From Argentina anserina (Eukaryota > Streptophyta > Magnoliopsida > Rosales > Rosaceae): a DNA stretch of 64,000 nt. The stretch lies in assembly GCF_933775445.1 (NCBI RefSeq), contig NW_026089507.1, positions 62,001-126,000 on the forward strand. Direction: 5' to 3'. Under the pieces are notes generated by a model. It made no database searches and was not told where the DNA came from. It saw only the letters and a list, made by a program, of their open reading frames with translations. Below, in pieces: positions 36,923 to 50,226 of the stretch. The translations under genes were made by a program, and so were the position numbers. How positions within the stretch are numbered: the first letter of the stretch is position 1; each line of letters begins with the position of its first letter.

Positions 36923-37127
36923 GTATCTTTACATCGTTTGCGTATCTTTACTATTCCAATTGTGTATCTTTACATCGTTTGCGTATCTTTACTATTCCAA
37001 TTGTGTATCTTTACATCGTTTGCGTATCTTTACTATTCCAATTGTGTATCTTTACATCGTTTGCGTATCTTTACTATTCCAATTGTGTATCTTTACATTG
37101 TTTGCGTATCTTTACTATTCCAATTGT
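36923..37127 (+). repeat. Five tandem 41-bp modules
   Basis: This is the longest run of the 41-bp module that I found. Each module is a 19-bp half (GTATCTTTACATCGTTTGC) plus a 22-bp half that starts with GTATCTTTAC and ends CCAATTGT. The first four modules look identical and the fifth has CATTG instead of CATCG. The run sits inside a 312-bp B-type monomer (36844-37155). Exact positional equivalents occur at 45268-45472, 47083-47287 and 48898-49102, following the 8345-bp and 1815-bp periods. The module has no stop triplet in any of the three + frames, so short open frames overlap here. That is a compositional effect. Confidence 0.95.
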
Positions 37128-38319
37128 GTATCTTTTCATTTCTCGTTTGAGTATCTTTCTGTAAGGCTTTCTGATGCGAGTTTCTATTGTATTTGAGAGT
37201 TTTGCAAGTGTGGGAGTGTGTTTCTTTCAAACTGTGTATCTTTATATCCATTGCGTATCTTTACTATTCCAATTTTGTATCTTTTCATTTCTCGTTTGAG
37301 TATTTTTCTGTAAGGCTTTCTTATGCGAGTTTCTATTGAATTTGAGAGTTTTGCAAGTGTGGGAGTGTGTTTCTTTCAGACTGAATATCTTTACATCGTT
37401 TGCGTATCTTTACTATTCCAATTGTGTATCTTTTCATTTCTCGTTTGAGTATCTTTCTGTAAGGCTTCTGATGGGAGTTTCTATTGTATTTGAGAGTTTT
37501 GCAAGTGTGGGAGTGTGTTTCTTTCAAACTAACTATCTTTACATTGTTTGCGTATCTTTACTATTCCAATTGTGTATCTTTACATCGTTTGCGTATCTTT
37601 ACTATTCCAATTGTGTATCTTTTCATTTCTCGTTTGAGTATCTTTCTGTAAGGCTTTCTGATGCGAGTTTCTATTGAATTTGAGAGTTTTGCAAGTGTGG
37701 GAGTGTGTTTCTTTCAAACTGAGTATCTTTACATAGTTTGCGTATCTTTACAATTCCAATTGCGTATCTTTACATCGTTTGCGTATCTTTACTATTCCAA
37801 TTGTGTATCTTTTCATTTCTCGTTTGAGTATCTTTCTGTAAGGCTTTCTGATGCGAGTTTCTATTGAATTTGAGAGTTTTGCAAGTGTGGGAGTTTGTTT
37901 CTTTCAAACTGAGTATCTTTACATAGTTTGCGTATCTTTACTATTCCAATTGTGTATTTTTACATCGTTTGCGTATCTTTTCTATTCCAATTGTGTATAT
38001 TTTCATTTCTCGTTTGAGTATCTTTCTGTAAGGCTTTCTGATGCGAGTTTCTATTGAATTTGAGAGTTTTGCAAGTGTGGGAGTGTGTTTCTTTCAAACT
38101 GAGTATATTTACATCGTTTGCGTATCTTTACTATTCCAATTGTGTATCTTTTCATTTCTCGTTTGAGTATCTTTCTGTAAGGCTTCTGATGGGAGTTTCT
38201 ATTGTATTTGAGAGTTTTGCAAGTGTGGGAGTGTGTTTCTTTCAAACTGAGTATATTTACATCGTTTGCGTATCTTTACTATTCCAATTGTGTATCTTTT
38301 CATTTCTCGTTTGAGTATC

Positions 38320-39456
38320 TTTCTGTAAGGCTTTCTGATGCGAGTTTCTATTGAATTTGAGAGTTTTGCAAGTGTGGGAGTGTGTTTCTTTCAAACTGAG
38401 TATCTTTACATCTTTTGCGTATCTTTACTATTCCAATTGTGTATCTTTACATCGTTTGCGTATCTTTACTATTCCAATTCTGTATCTTTTCATTTCTCGA
38501 TTGAGTATCTTTCTGTAAGGCTTCTGATGCGAGTTTCTATTGGATTTGAGAGTTTTGCAAGTGTGGGAGTGTGTTTCTTTCAAACTGAGTATCTTTACAT
38601 CGTTTGCGTATGTTTACTATTCCAATTGTGTATCTTTACATCGTTTCCGTATCTTTACTATTCCAATTGTGTATCTTTTCATTTCTCGTTTGAGTATCTT
38701 TCTGTAAGGCTTTCTGATGCGAGTTTCTATTGAATTTGAGAGTTTTGCAAGTGTGGGAGTGTGTTTCTTTCAAACTGAGTATCTTTACATAGTTTGCGTA
38801 TCTTTACTATTCCAATTGTGTATCTTTACATCGTTTGCGTATCTTTACTATTCCAATTCTGTATCTTTTCATTTCTCGATTGAGTATCTTTCTGTAAGGC
38901 TTCTGATGCGAGTTTCTATTGGATTTGAGAGTTTTGCAAGTGTGGGAGTGTGTTTCTTTCAAACTGAGTATCTTTACATCGTTTGCGTATGTTTACTATT
39001 CCAATTGTGTATCTTTACATCGTTTCCGTATCTTTACTATTCCAATTGTGTATCTTTTCATTTCTCGTTTGAGTATCTTTCTGTAAGGCTTTCTGATGCG
39101 AGTTTCTATTGAATTTGAGAGTTTTGCAAGTGTGGGAGTGTGTTTCTTTCAAACTGAGTATCTTTACATCGTTTGCGTATGTTTACTATTCCAATTGTGT
39201 ATCTTTACATCGTTTCCGTATCTTTACTATTCCAATTGTGTATCTTTTCATTTCTCGTTTGAGTATCTTTCTGTAAGGCTTCTGATGCGAGTTTCTATTG
39301 TATTTGAGAGTTTTGCAAGTGTGGGAGTGTGTTTCTTTCAAACTAACTATCTTTACATCGTTTGCGTATCTTTACTATTCCAATTGTGTATCTTTACATC
39401 GTTTGCGTATCTTTACTATTCCAATTGTGTATCTTTTCATTTCTCGTTTGAGTATC
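38320..39456 (+). repeat. 379-bp dimers at the 8345-bp junction
   Basis: Three A-B dimers (190 plus 189 bp) start at 38320, 38699 and 39078. The first two are close copies, both with CCAATTCTG and CTCGATTGAG in the A monomer and TTGGATTTGAG with CGTATGTTTAC in the B monomer. The third has CGTATGTTTAC in its A monomer and CAAACTAACTATC in its B monomer. This local dimer expansion sits exactly where the two 8345-bp copies meet, so it may mark the recombination junction. Confidence 0.82.
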
Positions 39457-42400
39457 TTTGTGTAAGGCTTTCTAATGCGAGTTTCTATTGAATTTGAGAG
39501 TTTTGCAAGTGTGGGAGTGTGTTTCTTTCAAACTGAGTATCTTTACATAGTTTGCGTATCTTTACAATTCCAATTGCGTATCTTTACATCGTTTGCGTAT
39601 CTTTACTATTCCAATTGTGTATCTTTTCATCTCTCGTTTAAGTATCTTTCTGTAAGGCTTTCTGATGCGAGTTTCTATTGAATTTGAGAGTTTTGCAAGT
39701 GTGGGAGTGTGTTTCTTTCAAACTGAGTATCTTTACATAGTTTGCGTATCTTTACTATTCCAATTGTGTATTTTTACATCGTTTGCGTATCTTTTCTATT
39801 CCAATTGTGTATCTTTTCATTTCTCGTTTGAGTATCTTTCTGTAAGGCTTTCTGATGCGAGTTTCTATTTAATTTGAGAGTTTTGCAAGTGTGGGAGTGT
39901 GTTTCTTTCAAACTGAGTATCTTTACATCGTTTGCGTATCTTTACTACTTCAATTGTGTATCTTTACATCGTTTGCGTATCTTTACTATTCCAATTCTGT
40001 ATCTTTTCATTTCTCGTTTGAGTATCTTTCTGTAAGGCTTTCTGATGCGAGTTTCTATTGAATTTGAGAGTTTTGCAAGTGTGGGAGTGTGTTTCTTTCA
40101 AACTGAGTATCTTGAAATAGTTTGCGTATCTTTACTATTCTAATTGTGTATCTTTACATCGTTTGCGTATCTTTACTATTCCAATTGTGTATCTCTTCAT
40201 TTCTCGTTTGAGTATATTTCTGTAAGGCTTTCTGATGCGAGTTTCTATTGAATTTGAGAGTTTTGCAAGTGTGGGAGTGTGTTTCTTTCAGACTGAGTAT
40301 ATTTACATCGTTTGCGTATCTTTACAATTCCAATTGCGTATCTTTACATCGTTTGCGTATCTTTACTATTCCAATTGTGTATCTTTTCATTTCTCGTTTG
40401 AGTATCTTTCTGTAAGGCTTTCTGATGCGAGATTCTATTGAATTTGAGAGTTTTGCAAGTGTGGGAGTGTGTTTCTTTCAAACTGAGTATCTTTACATAG
40501 TTTGCGTATCTTTACTATTCCAATTGTGTATTTTTACATCGTTTGCGTATCTTTTCTATTCCAATTGTGTATCTTTTCATTTCTCGTTTGAGTATCTTTC
40601 TGTAAGGCTTTCTGATGCGAGTTTCTATTGAATTTGAGAGTTTTGCAAGTGTGGGAGTGTGTTTCTTTCAAACTGAGTATATTCACATCGTTTGCGTATC
40701 TTTACTATTCCAATTGTGTATTTTTACATCGTTTGCGTATCTTTTCTATTCCAATTGTGTATCTTTTCATTTCTCGTTTGAGTATCTTTCTGTAAGGCTT
40801 TCTGATGCGAGTTTCTATTGAATTTGAGAGTTTTGCAAGTGTGGGAGTGTGTTTCTTTCAAACTGAGTATCTTTACATCGTTTGCGTATCTTTACTATTC
40901 CAATTGTGTATCTTTTCATTTCTCGTTTGAGTATCTTTCTGTAAGGCTTTCTGATGCGAGTTTCTATTGAATTTGAGAGTTTTGCAAGTGTGGGAGTGTG
41001 TTTCTTTCAAACTGAGTATCTTTACATAGTTTGCGTATCTTTACTATTCCAATTGTGTATCTTTACATCGTTTGCGTATAAATCTATTCCAATTGTGTAT
41101 CTTTTCATTTCTCGTTTGAGTATATTTCTGTAAGGCTTTCTGATGCGAGTGTCTATTGAATTTGAGAGTTTTGCAAGTGTGGGAGTGTGTTTCTTTCAAA
41201 CTGAGTATATTTACATCGTTTGCGTATCTTTACTATTCCAATTGTGTATCTTTTCATTTCTCGTTTGAGTATCTTTCTGTAAGGCTTTCTGATGCGAGTT
41301 TCTATTGAATTTGAGAGTTTTGCAAGTGTGGGAGTGTGTTTCTTTCAAACTGAGTATCTTTACATAGTTTGCGTATCTTTACTATTCCAATTGTGTATTT
41401 TTACATCGTTTGCGTATCTTTTCTATTCCAATTGTGTATCTTTTCATTTCTCGTTTGAGTATCTTTCTGTAAGGCTTTCTGATGCGAGTTTCTATTGAAT
41501 TTGAGAGTTTTGCAAGTGTGGGAGTGTGTTTCTTTCAAACTGAGTATATTTAAATCGTTTGCGTATCTTTACTATTCCAATTGTGTATCTTTTCATTTCT
41601 CGTTTGAGTATCTTTCTGTAAGGCTTTCTGATGCGAGTTTCTATTGAATTTGAGAGTTTTGCAAGTGTGGGAGTGTGTTTCTTTCAAACTGAGTATCTTT
41701 ACATAGTTTGCGTATCTTTACTATTCCAATTGTGTATTTTTACATCGTTTGCGTATCTTTTCTATTCCAATTGTGTATCTTTTCATTTCTCGTTTGAGTA
41801 TCTTTCTGTAAGGCTTTCTGATGCGAGTTTCTATTGAATTTGAGAGTTTTGCAAGTGTGGGAGTGTGTTTCTTTCAAACTGAGTATATTTACATCGTTTG
41901 CGTATCTTTACTATTCCAATTGTGTATTTTTACATCGTTTGCGTATCTTTTCTATTCCAATTGTGTATCTTTTCATTTCTCGTTTGAGTATCTTTCTGTA
42001 AGGCTTTCTGATGCGAGTTTCTTTTGAATTTGAGAGTTTTGCAAGTGTGGGAGTGTGTTTCTTTCAAACTGAGTATCTTTACATCGTTTGCGTATCTTTA
42101 CTATTCCAATTGTGTATCTTTTCATTTCTCGTTTGAGTATCTTTCTGTAAGGCTTTCTGATGCGAGTTTCTATTGAATTTGAGAGTTTTGCAAGTGTGGG
42201 AGTGTGTTTCTTTCAAACTGAGTATCTTTACATAGTTTGCGTATCTTTACTATTCCAATTGTGTATCTTTACATCGTTTGCGTATAAATCTATTCCAATT
42301 GTGTATCTTTTCATTTCTCGTTTGAGTATATTTCTGTAAGGCTTTCTGATGCGAGTGTCTATTGAATTTGAGAGTTTTGCAAGTGTGGGAGTGTGTTTCT

Positions 42401-44552
42401 TTCAAACTGAGTATATTTACATCGTTTGCGTATCTTTACTATTCCAATTGTGTATCTTTTCATTTCTCGTTTGAGTATCTTTCTGTAAGGCTTTCTGATG
42501 CGAGTTTCTATTGAATTTGAGAGTTTTGCAAGTGTGGGAGTGTGTTTCTTTCAAACTGAGTATCTTTACATAGTTTGCGTATCTTTACTATTCCAATTGT
42601 GTATTTTTACATCGTTTGCGTATCTTTTCTATTCCAATTGTGTATCTTTTCATTTCTCGTTTGAGTATCTTTCTGTAAGGCTTTCTGATGCGAGTTTCTA
42701 TTGAATTTGAGAGTTTTGCAAGTGTGGGAGTGTGTTTCTTTCAAACTGAGTATATTTACATCGTTTGCGTATCTTTACTATTCCAATTGTGTATCTTTTC
42801 ATTTCTCGTTTGAGTATCTTTCTGTAAGGCTTTCTGATGCGAGTTTCTATTGAATTTGAGAGTTTTGCAAGTGTGGGAGTGTGTTTCTTTCAAACTGAGT
42901 ATCTTTACATCTTTTGCGTATCTTTACTATTCCAATTGTGTATCTTTACATCGTTTGCGTATATTTACTATTCCAATTGTGTATCTTTTCATTTCTCGTT
43001 TGAGTATCTTTCTGTAAGGCTTTCTGATGCGAGTTTCTATTTAATTTGAGAGTTTTGCAAGTGTGGGAGTGTGTTTCTTTCAAACTGAGTATCTTTACAT
43101 CGTTTGCGTATCTTTACTACTTCAATTGTGTATCTTTACATCGTTTGCGTATCTTTACTATTCCAATTCTGTATCTTTTCATTTCTCGTTTGAGTATCTT
43201 TCTGTAAGGCTTTCTGATGCGAGTTTCTATTCAATTTGAGAGTTTTGCAAGTGTGGGAGTGTGTTTCTTTCAAACTGAGTATCTTGAAATAGTTTGCGTA
43301 TCTTTACTATTCTAATTGTGTATCTTTACATCGTTTGCGTATCTTTACTATTCCAATTGTGTATCTCTTCATTTCTCGTTTGAGTATATTTCTGTAAGGC
43401 TTTCTGATGCGAGTTTCTATTGAATTTGAGAGTTTTGCAAGTGTGGGAGTGTGTTTCTTTCAGACTGAGTATATTTACATCGTTTGCGTATCTTTACTAT
43501 TCCAATTGTGTATCTTTTCATTTCTCGTTTGAGTATCTTTCTGTAAGGCTTCTGATGCGAGTTTCTATTGTATTTGAGAGTTTTGCAAGTGTGGGAGTGT
43601 GTTTCTTTCAAACTAACTATCTTTACATTGTTTGCGTATCTTTACTATTCCAATTGCGTATCTTTACATCGTTTGCGTATCTTTACTATTCCAATTGTGT
43701 ATCTTTTCATTTCTCGTTTGAGTATCTTTCTGTAAGGCTTTCTGATGCGAGTTTCTATTGAATTTAAGAGTTTTGCAAGTGTGGGAGTGTGTTTCTTTCA
43801 AACTGAGTATCTTTACATCGTTTGCGTATCTTTACTATTCCAATTGTGTATCTTTTCATTTCTCGTTTGAGTATCTTTCTGTAAGGCTTTCTGATGCGAG
43901 TTTCTATTGAATTTGAGAGTTTTGCAAGTGTGGGAGTGTGTTTCTTTCAAACTGAGTATCTTTACATAGTTTGCGTATCTTTACTATTCCAATTGTGTAT
44001 CTTTACATCGTTTGCGTATAAATCTATTCCAATTGTGTATCTTTTCATTTCTCGTTTGAGTATATTTCTGTAAGGCTTTCTGATGCGAGTGTCTATTGAA
44101 TTTGAGAGTTTTGCAAGTGTGGGAGTGTGTTTCTTTCAAACTGAGTATCTTTACATCGTTTGCGTATCTTTACTATTCCAATTGTGTATCTTTTCATTTC
44201 TCGTTTGAGTATCTTTCTGTAAGGCTTTCTGATGCGAGTTTCTATTGAATTTGAGAGTTTTGCAAGTGTGGGAGTGTGTTTCTTTCAAACTGAGTATCTT
44301 TACATAGTTTGCGTATCTTTACTATTCCAATTGTGTATTTTTACATCGTTTGCGTATCTTTTCTATTCCAATTGTGTATCTTTTCATTTCTCGTTTGAGT
44401 ATCTTTCTGTAAGGCTTTCTGATGCGAGTTTCTATTGAATTTGAGAGTTTTGCAAGTGTGGGAGTGTGTTTCTTTCAAACTGAGTATATTTACATCGTTT
44501 GCGTATCTTTACTATTCCAATTGTGTATCTTTTCATTTCTCGTTTGAGTATC

Positions 44553-47500
44553 TTTCTGTAAGGCTTTCTGATGCGAGTTTCTATTGAATTTGAGAGTTTT
44601 GCAAGTGTGGGAGTGTGTTTCTTTCAAACTGAGTATCTTTACATCTTTTGCGTATCTTTACTATTCCAATTGTGTATCTTTTCATTTCTCGTTTGAGTAT
44701 CTTTCTGTAAGGCTTCTGATGGGAGTTTCTATTGTATTTGAGAGTTTTGCAAGTGTGGGAGTGTGTTTCTTTCAAACTGAGTATATTTACATCGTTTGCG
44801 TATCTTTACTATTCCAATTGTGTATCTTTTCATTTCTCGTTTGAGTATCTTTCTGTAAGGCTTTCTGATGCGAGTTTCTATTGAATTTGAGAGTTTTGCA
44901 AGTGTGGGAGTGTGTTTCTTTCAAACTGAGTATCTTTACATCTTTTGCGTATCTTTACTATTCCAATTGTGTATCTTTACATCGTTTGCGTATATTTACT
45001 ATTCCAATTGTGTATCTTTTCATTTCTCGTTTGAGTATCTTTCTGTAAGGCTTTCTGATGCGAGTTTCTATTGAATTTGAGAGTTTTGCAAGTGTGGGAG
45101 TGTGTTTCTTTCAAACTGAGTATATTTACATCATTTGCGTATCTTTACTATTCCAATTGTGTATCTTTTCATTTCTCGTTTGAGTATCTTTCTGTAAGGC
45201 TTCTGATGGGAGTTTCTATTGTATTTGAGAGTTTTGCAAGTGTGGGAGTGTGTTTCTTTCAAACTGAGTATCTTTACATCGTTTGCGTATCTTTACTATT
45301 CCAATTGTGTATCTTTACATCGTTTGCGTATCTTTACTATTCCAATTGTGTATCTTTACATCGTTTGCGTATCTTTACTATTCCAATTGTGTATCTTTAC
45401 ATCGTTTGCGTATCTTTACTATTCCAATTGTGTATCTTTACATTGTTTGCGTATCTTTACTATTCCAATTGTGTATCTTTTCATTTCTCGTTTGAGTATC
45501 TTTCTGTAAGGCTTTCTGATGCGAGTTTCTATTGTATTTGAGAGTTTTCCAAGTGTGGGAGTGTGTTTCTTTCAAACTGTGTATCTTTATATCCATTGCG
45601 TATCTTTACTATTCCAATTTTGTATCTTTTCATTTCTCGTTTGAGTATTTTTCTGTAAGGCTTTCTTATGCGAGTTTCTATTGAATTTGAGAGTTTTGCA
45701 AGTGTGGGAGTGTGTTTCTTTCAGACTGAATATCTTTACATCGTTTGCGTATCTTTACTATTCCAATTGTGTATCTTTTCATTTCTCGTTTGAGTATCTT
45801 TCTGTAAGGCTTCTGATGCGAGTTTCTATTGTATTTGAGAGTTTTGCAAGTGTGGGAGTGTGTTTCTTTCAAACTAACTATCTTTACATTGTTTGCGTAT
45901 CTTTACTATTCCAATTGTGTATCTTTACATCGTTTGCGTATCTTTACTATTCCAATTGTGTATCTTTTCATTTCTCGTTTGAGTATCTTTCTGTAAGGCT
46001 TTCTGATGCGAGTTTCTATTGAATTTGAGAGTTTTGCAAGTGTGGGAGTGTGTTTCTTTCAAACTGAGTATCTTTACATAGTTTGCGTATCTTTACAATT
46101 CCAATTGCGTATCTTTACATCGTTTGCGTATCTTTACTATTCCAATTGTGTATCTTTTCATTTCTCGTTTAAGTATCTTTCTGTAAGGCTTTCTGATGCG
46201 AGTTTCTATTGAATTTGAGAGTTTTGCAAGTGTGGGAGTTTGTTTCTTTCAAACTGAGTATCTTTACATAGTTTGCGTATCTTTACTATTCCAATTGTGT
46301 ATTTTTACATCGTTTGCGTATCTTTTCTATTCCAATTGTGTATATTTTCATTTCTCGTTTGAGTATCTTTCTGTAAGGCTTTCTGATGCGAGTTTCTATT
46401 GAATTTGAGAGTTTTGCAAGTGTGGGAGTGTGTTTCTTTCAAACTGAGTATATTTACATCGTTTGCGTATCTTTACTATTCCAATTGTGTATCTTTTCAT
46501 TTCTCGTTTGAGTATCTTTCTGTAAGGCTTCTGATGGGAGTTTCTATTGTATTTGAGAGTTTTGCAAGTGTGGGAGTGTGTTTCTTTCAAACTGAGTATA
46601 TTTACATCGTTTGCGTATCTTTACTATTCCAATTGTGTATCTTTTCATTTCTCGTTTGAGTATCTTTCTGTAAGGCTTTCTGATGCGAGTTTCTATTGAA
46701 TTTGAGAGTTTTGCAAGTGTGGGAGTGTGTTTCTTTCAAACTGAGTATCTTTACATCTTTTGCGTATCTTTACTATTCCAATTGTGTATCTTTACATCGT
46801 TTGCGTATATTTACTATTCCAATTGTGTATCTTTTCATTTCTCGTTTGAGTATCTTTCTGTAAGGCTTTCTGATGCGAGTTTCTATTGAATTTGAGAGTT
46901 TTGCAAGTGTGGGAGTGTGTTTCTTTCAAACTGAGTATATTTACATCATTTGCGTATCTTTACTATTCCAATTGTGTATCTTTTCATTTCTCGTTTGAGT
47001 ATCTTTCTGTAAGGCTTCTGATGGGAGTTTCTATTGTATTTGAGAGTTTTGCAAGTGTGGGAGTGTGTTTCTTTCAAACTGAGTATCTTTACATCGTTTG
47101 CGTATCTTTACTATTCCAATTGTGTATCTTTACATCGTTTGCGTATCTTTACTATTCCAATTGTGTATCTTTACATCGTTTGCGTATCTTTACTATTCCA
47201 ATTGTGTATCTTTACATCGTTTGCGTATCTTTACTATTCCAATTGTGTATCTTTACATTGTTTGCGTATCTTTACTATTCCAATTGTGTATCTTTTCATT
47301 TCTCGTTTGAGTATCTTTCTGTAAGGCTTTCTGATGCGAGTTTCTATTGTATTTGAGAGTTTTCCAAGTGTGGGAGTGTGTTTCTTTCAAACTGTGTATC
47401 TTTATATCCATTGCGTATCTTTACTATTCCAATTTTGTATCTTTTCATTTCTCGTTTGAGTATTTTTCTGTAAGGCTTTCTTATGCGAGTTTCTATTGAA

Positions 47501-50226
47501 TTTGAGAGTTTTGCAAGTGTGGGAGTGTGTTTCTTTCAGACTGAATATCTTTACATCGTTTGCGTATCTTTACTATTCCAATTGTGTATCTTTTCATTTC
47601 TCGTTTGAGTATCTTTCTGTAAGGCTTCTGATGCGAGTTTCTATTGTATTTGAGAGTTTTGCAAGTGTGGGAGTGTGTTTCTTTCAAACTAACTATCTTT
47701 ACATTGTTTGCGTATCTTTACTATTCCAATTGTGTATCTTTACATCGTTTGCGTATCTTTACTATTCCAATTGTGTATCTTTTCATTTCTCGTTTGAGTA
47801 TCTTTCTGTAAGGCTTTCTGATGCGAGTTTCTATTGAATTTGAGAGTTTTGCAAGTGTGGGAGTGTGTTTCTTTCAAACTGAGTATCTTTACATAGTTTG
47901 CGTATCTTTACAATTCCAATTGCGTATCTTTACATCGTTTGCGTATCTTTACTATTCCAATTGTGTATCTTTTCATTTCTCGTTTAAGTATCTTTCTGTA
48001 AGGCTTTCTGATGCGAGTTTCTATTGAATTTGAGAGTTTTGCAAGTGTGGGAGTTTGTTTCTTTCAAACTGAGTATCTTTACATAGTTTGCGTATCTTTA
48101 CTATTCCAATTGTGTATTTTTACATCGTTTGCGTATCTTTTCTATTCCAATTGTGTATCTTTTCATTTCTCGTTTGAGTATCTTTCTGTAAGGCTTTCTG
48201 ATGCGAGTTTCTATTGAATTTGAGAGTTTTGCAAGTGTGGGAGTGTGTTTCTTTCAAACTGAGTATATTTACATCGTTTGCGTATCTTTACTATTCCAAT
48301 TGTGTATCTTTTCATTTCTCGTTTGAGTATCTTTCTGTAAGGCTTCTGATGGGAGTTTCTATTGTATTTGAGAGTTTTGCAAGTGTGGGAGTGTGTTTCT
48401 TTCAAACTGAGTATATTTACATCGTTTGCGTATCTTTACTATTCCAATTGTGTATCTTTTCATTTCTCGTTTGAGTATCTTTCTGTAAGGCTTTCTGATG
48501 CGAGTTTCTATTGAATTTGAGAGTTTTGCAAGTGTGGGAGTGTGTTTCTTTCAAACTGAGTATCTTTACATCTTTTGCGTATCTTTACTATTCCAATTGT
48601 GTATCTTTACATCGTTTGCGTATATTTACTATTCCAATTGTGTATCTTTTCATTTCTCGTTTGAGTATCTTTCTGTAAGGCTTTCTGATGCGAGTTTCTA
48701 TTGAATTTGAGAGTTTTGCAAGTGTGGGAGTGTGTTTCTTTCAAACTGAGTATATTTACATCATTTGCGTATCTTTACTATTCCAATTGTGTATCTTTTC
48801 ATTTCTCGTTTGAGTATCTTTCTGTAAGGCTTCTGATGGGAGTTTCTATTGTATTTGAGAGTTTTGCAAGTGTGGGAGTGTGTTTCTTTCAAACTGAGTA
48901 TCTTTACATCGTTTGCGTATCTTTACTATTCCAATTGTGTATCTTTACATCGTTTGCGTATCTTTACTATTCCAATTGTGTATCTTTACATCGTTTGCGT
49001 ATCTTTACTATTCCAATTGTGTATCTTTACATCGTTTGCGTATCTTTACTATTCCAATTGTGTATCTTTACATTGTTTGCGTATCTTTACTATTCCAATT
49101 GTGTATCTTTTCATTTCTCGTTTGAGTATCTTTCTGTAAGGCTTTCTGATGCGAGTTTCTATTGTATTTGAGAGTTTTCCAAGTGTGGGAGTGTGTTTCT
49201 TTCAAACTGTGTATCTTTATATCCATTGCGTATCTTTACTATTCCAATTTTGTATCTTTTCATTTCTCGTTTGAGTATTTTTCTGTAAGGCTTTCTTATG
49301 CGAGTTTCTATTGAATTTGAGAGTTTTGCAAGTGTGGGAGTGTGTTTCTTTCAGACTGAATATCTTTACATCGTTTGCGTATCTTTACTATTCCAATTGT
49401 GTATCTTTTCATTTCTCGTTTGAGTATCTTTCTGTAAGGCTTCTGATGCGAGTTTCTATTGTATTTGAGAGTTTTGCAAGTGTGGGAGTGTGTTTCTTTC
49501 AAACTAACTATCTTTACATTGTTTGCGTATCTTTACTATTCCAATTGTGTATCTTTACATCGTTTGCGTATCTTTACTATTCCAATTGTGTATCTTTTCA
49601 TTTCTCGTTTGAGTATCTTTCTGTAAGGCTTTCTGATGCGAGTTTCTATTGAATTTGAGAGTTTTGCAAGTGTGGGAGTGTGTTTCTTTCAAACTGAGTA
49701 TCTTTACATAGTTTGCGTATCTTTACAATTCCAATTGCGTATCTTTACATCGTTTGCGTATCTTTACTATTCCAATTGTGTATCTTTTCATTTCTCGTTT
49801 AAGTATCTTTCTGTAAGGCTTTCTGATGCGAGTTTCTATTGAATTTGAGAGTTTTGCAAGTGTGGGAGTTTGTTTCTTTCAAACTGAGTATCTTTACATA
49901 GTTTGCGTATCTTTACTATTCCAATTGTGTATTTTTACATCGTTTGCGTATCTTTTCTATTCCAATTGTGTATCTTTTCATTTCTCGTTTGAGTATCTTT
50001 CTGTAAGGCTTTCTGATGCGAGTTTCTATTGAATTTGAGAGTTTTGCAAGTGTGGGAGTGTGTTTCTTTCAAACTGAGTATATTTACATCGTTTGCGTAT
50101 CTTTACTATTCCAATTGTGTATCTTTTCATTTCTCGTTTGAGTATCTTTCTGTAAGGCTTCTGATGGGAGTTTCTATTGTATTTGAGAGTTTTGCAAGTG
50201 TGGGAGTGTGTTTCTTTCAAACTGAG
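44553..50226 (+). repeat. Higher-order repeat, 1815-bp period (10 monomers)
   Basis: Three copies are at 44553-46367, 46368-48182 and 48183-49997, with a short run-on to about 50226. Landmark spacings are 148, 149, 190, 148, 313, 149, 148, 190, 190 and 190, summing to 1815. Each copy carries the five-module monomer. The copies look almost identical: CATCTTTTGCG at 44644 against CATCGTTTGCG in the others, and GTATATTTTC against GTATCTTTTC in one tail near 46340, are among the few differences. An older 1815-bp offset is also visible between 36226 and about 38460. Confidence 0.92.

Larger units (their letters stand above)
30550..46805 (+). repeat. Higher-order repeat, 8345-bp period
   Basis: About 7.9 kb from 30550 to 38460 recurs at 38895 to 46805. 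Landmarks at 30751, 31890, 34492, 35887, 36523, 37333 and 38051 recur exactly 8345 bp downstream. The unit includes the second 3591-bp copy and an early 1815-bp unit, so those are older than this event. Differences noted are CATTCAATT against CATTGAATT-type changes near 31712 and 40057, GATGGGAG against GATGCGAG near 37471 and 45816, and GTTTTGCAAG against GTTTTCCAAG near 37201 and 45546. Confidence 0.9.

Noticed and set aside
36923..37127. Independent minisatellite locus
   Set aside because: The 41-bp runs are internal parts of the larger monomer and occur at positions set by the higher-order repeats, so they are not a separate locus.
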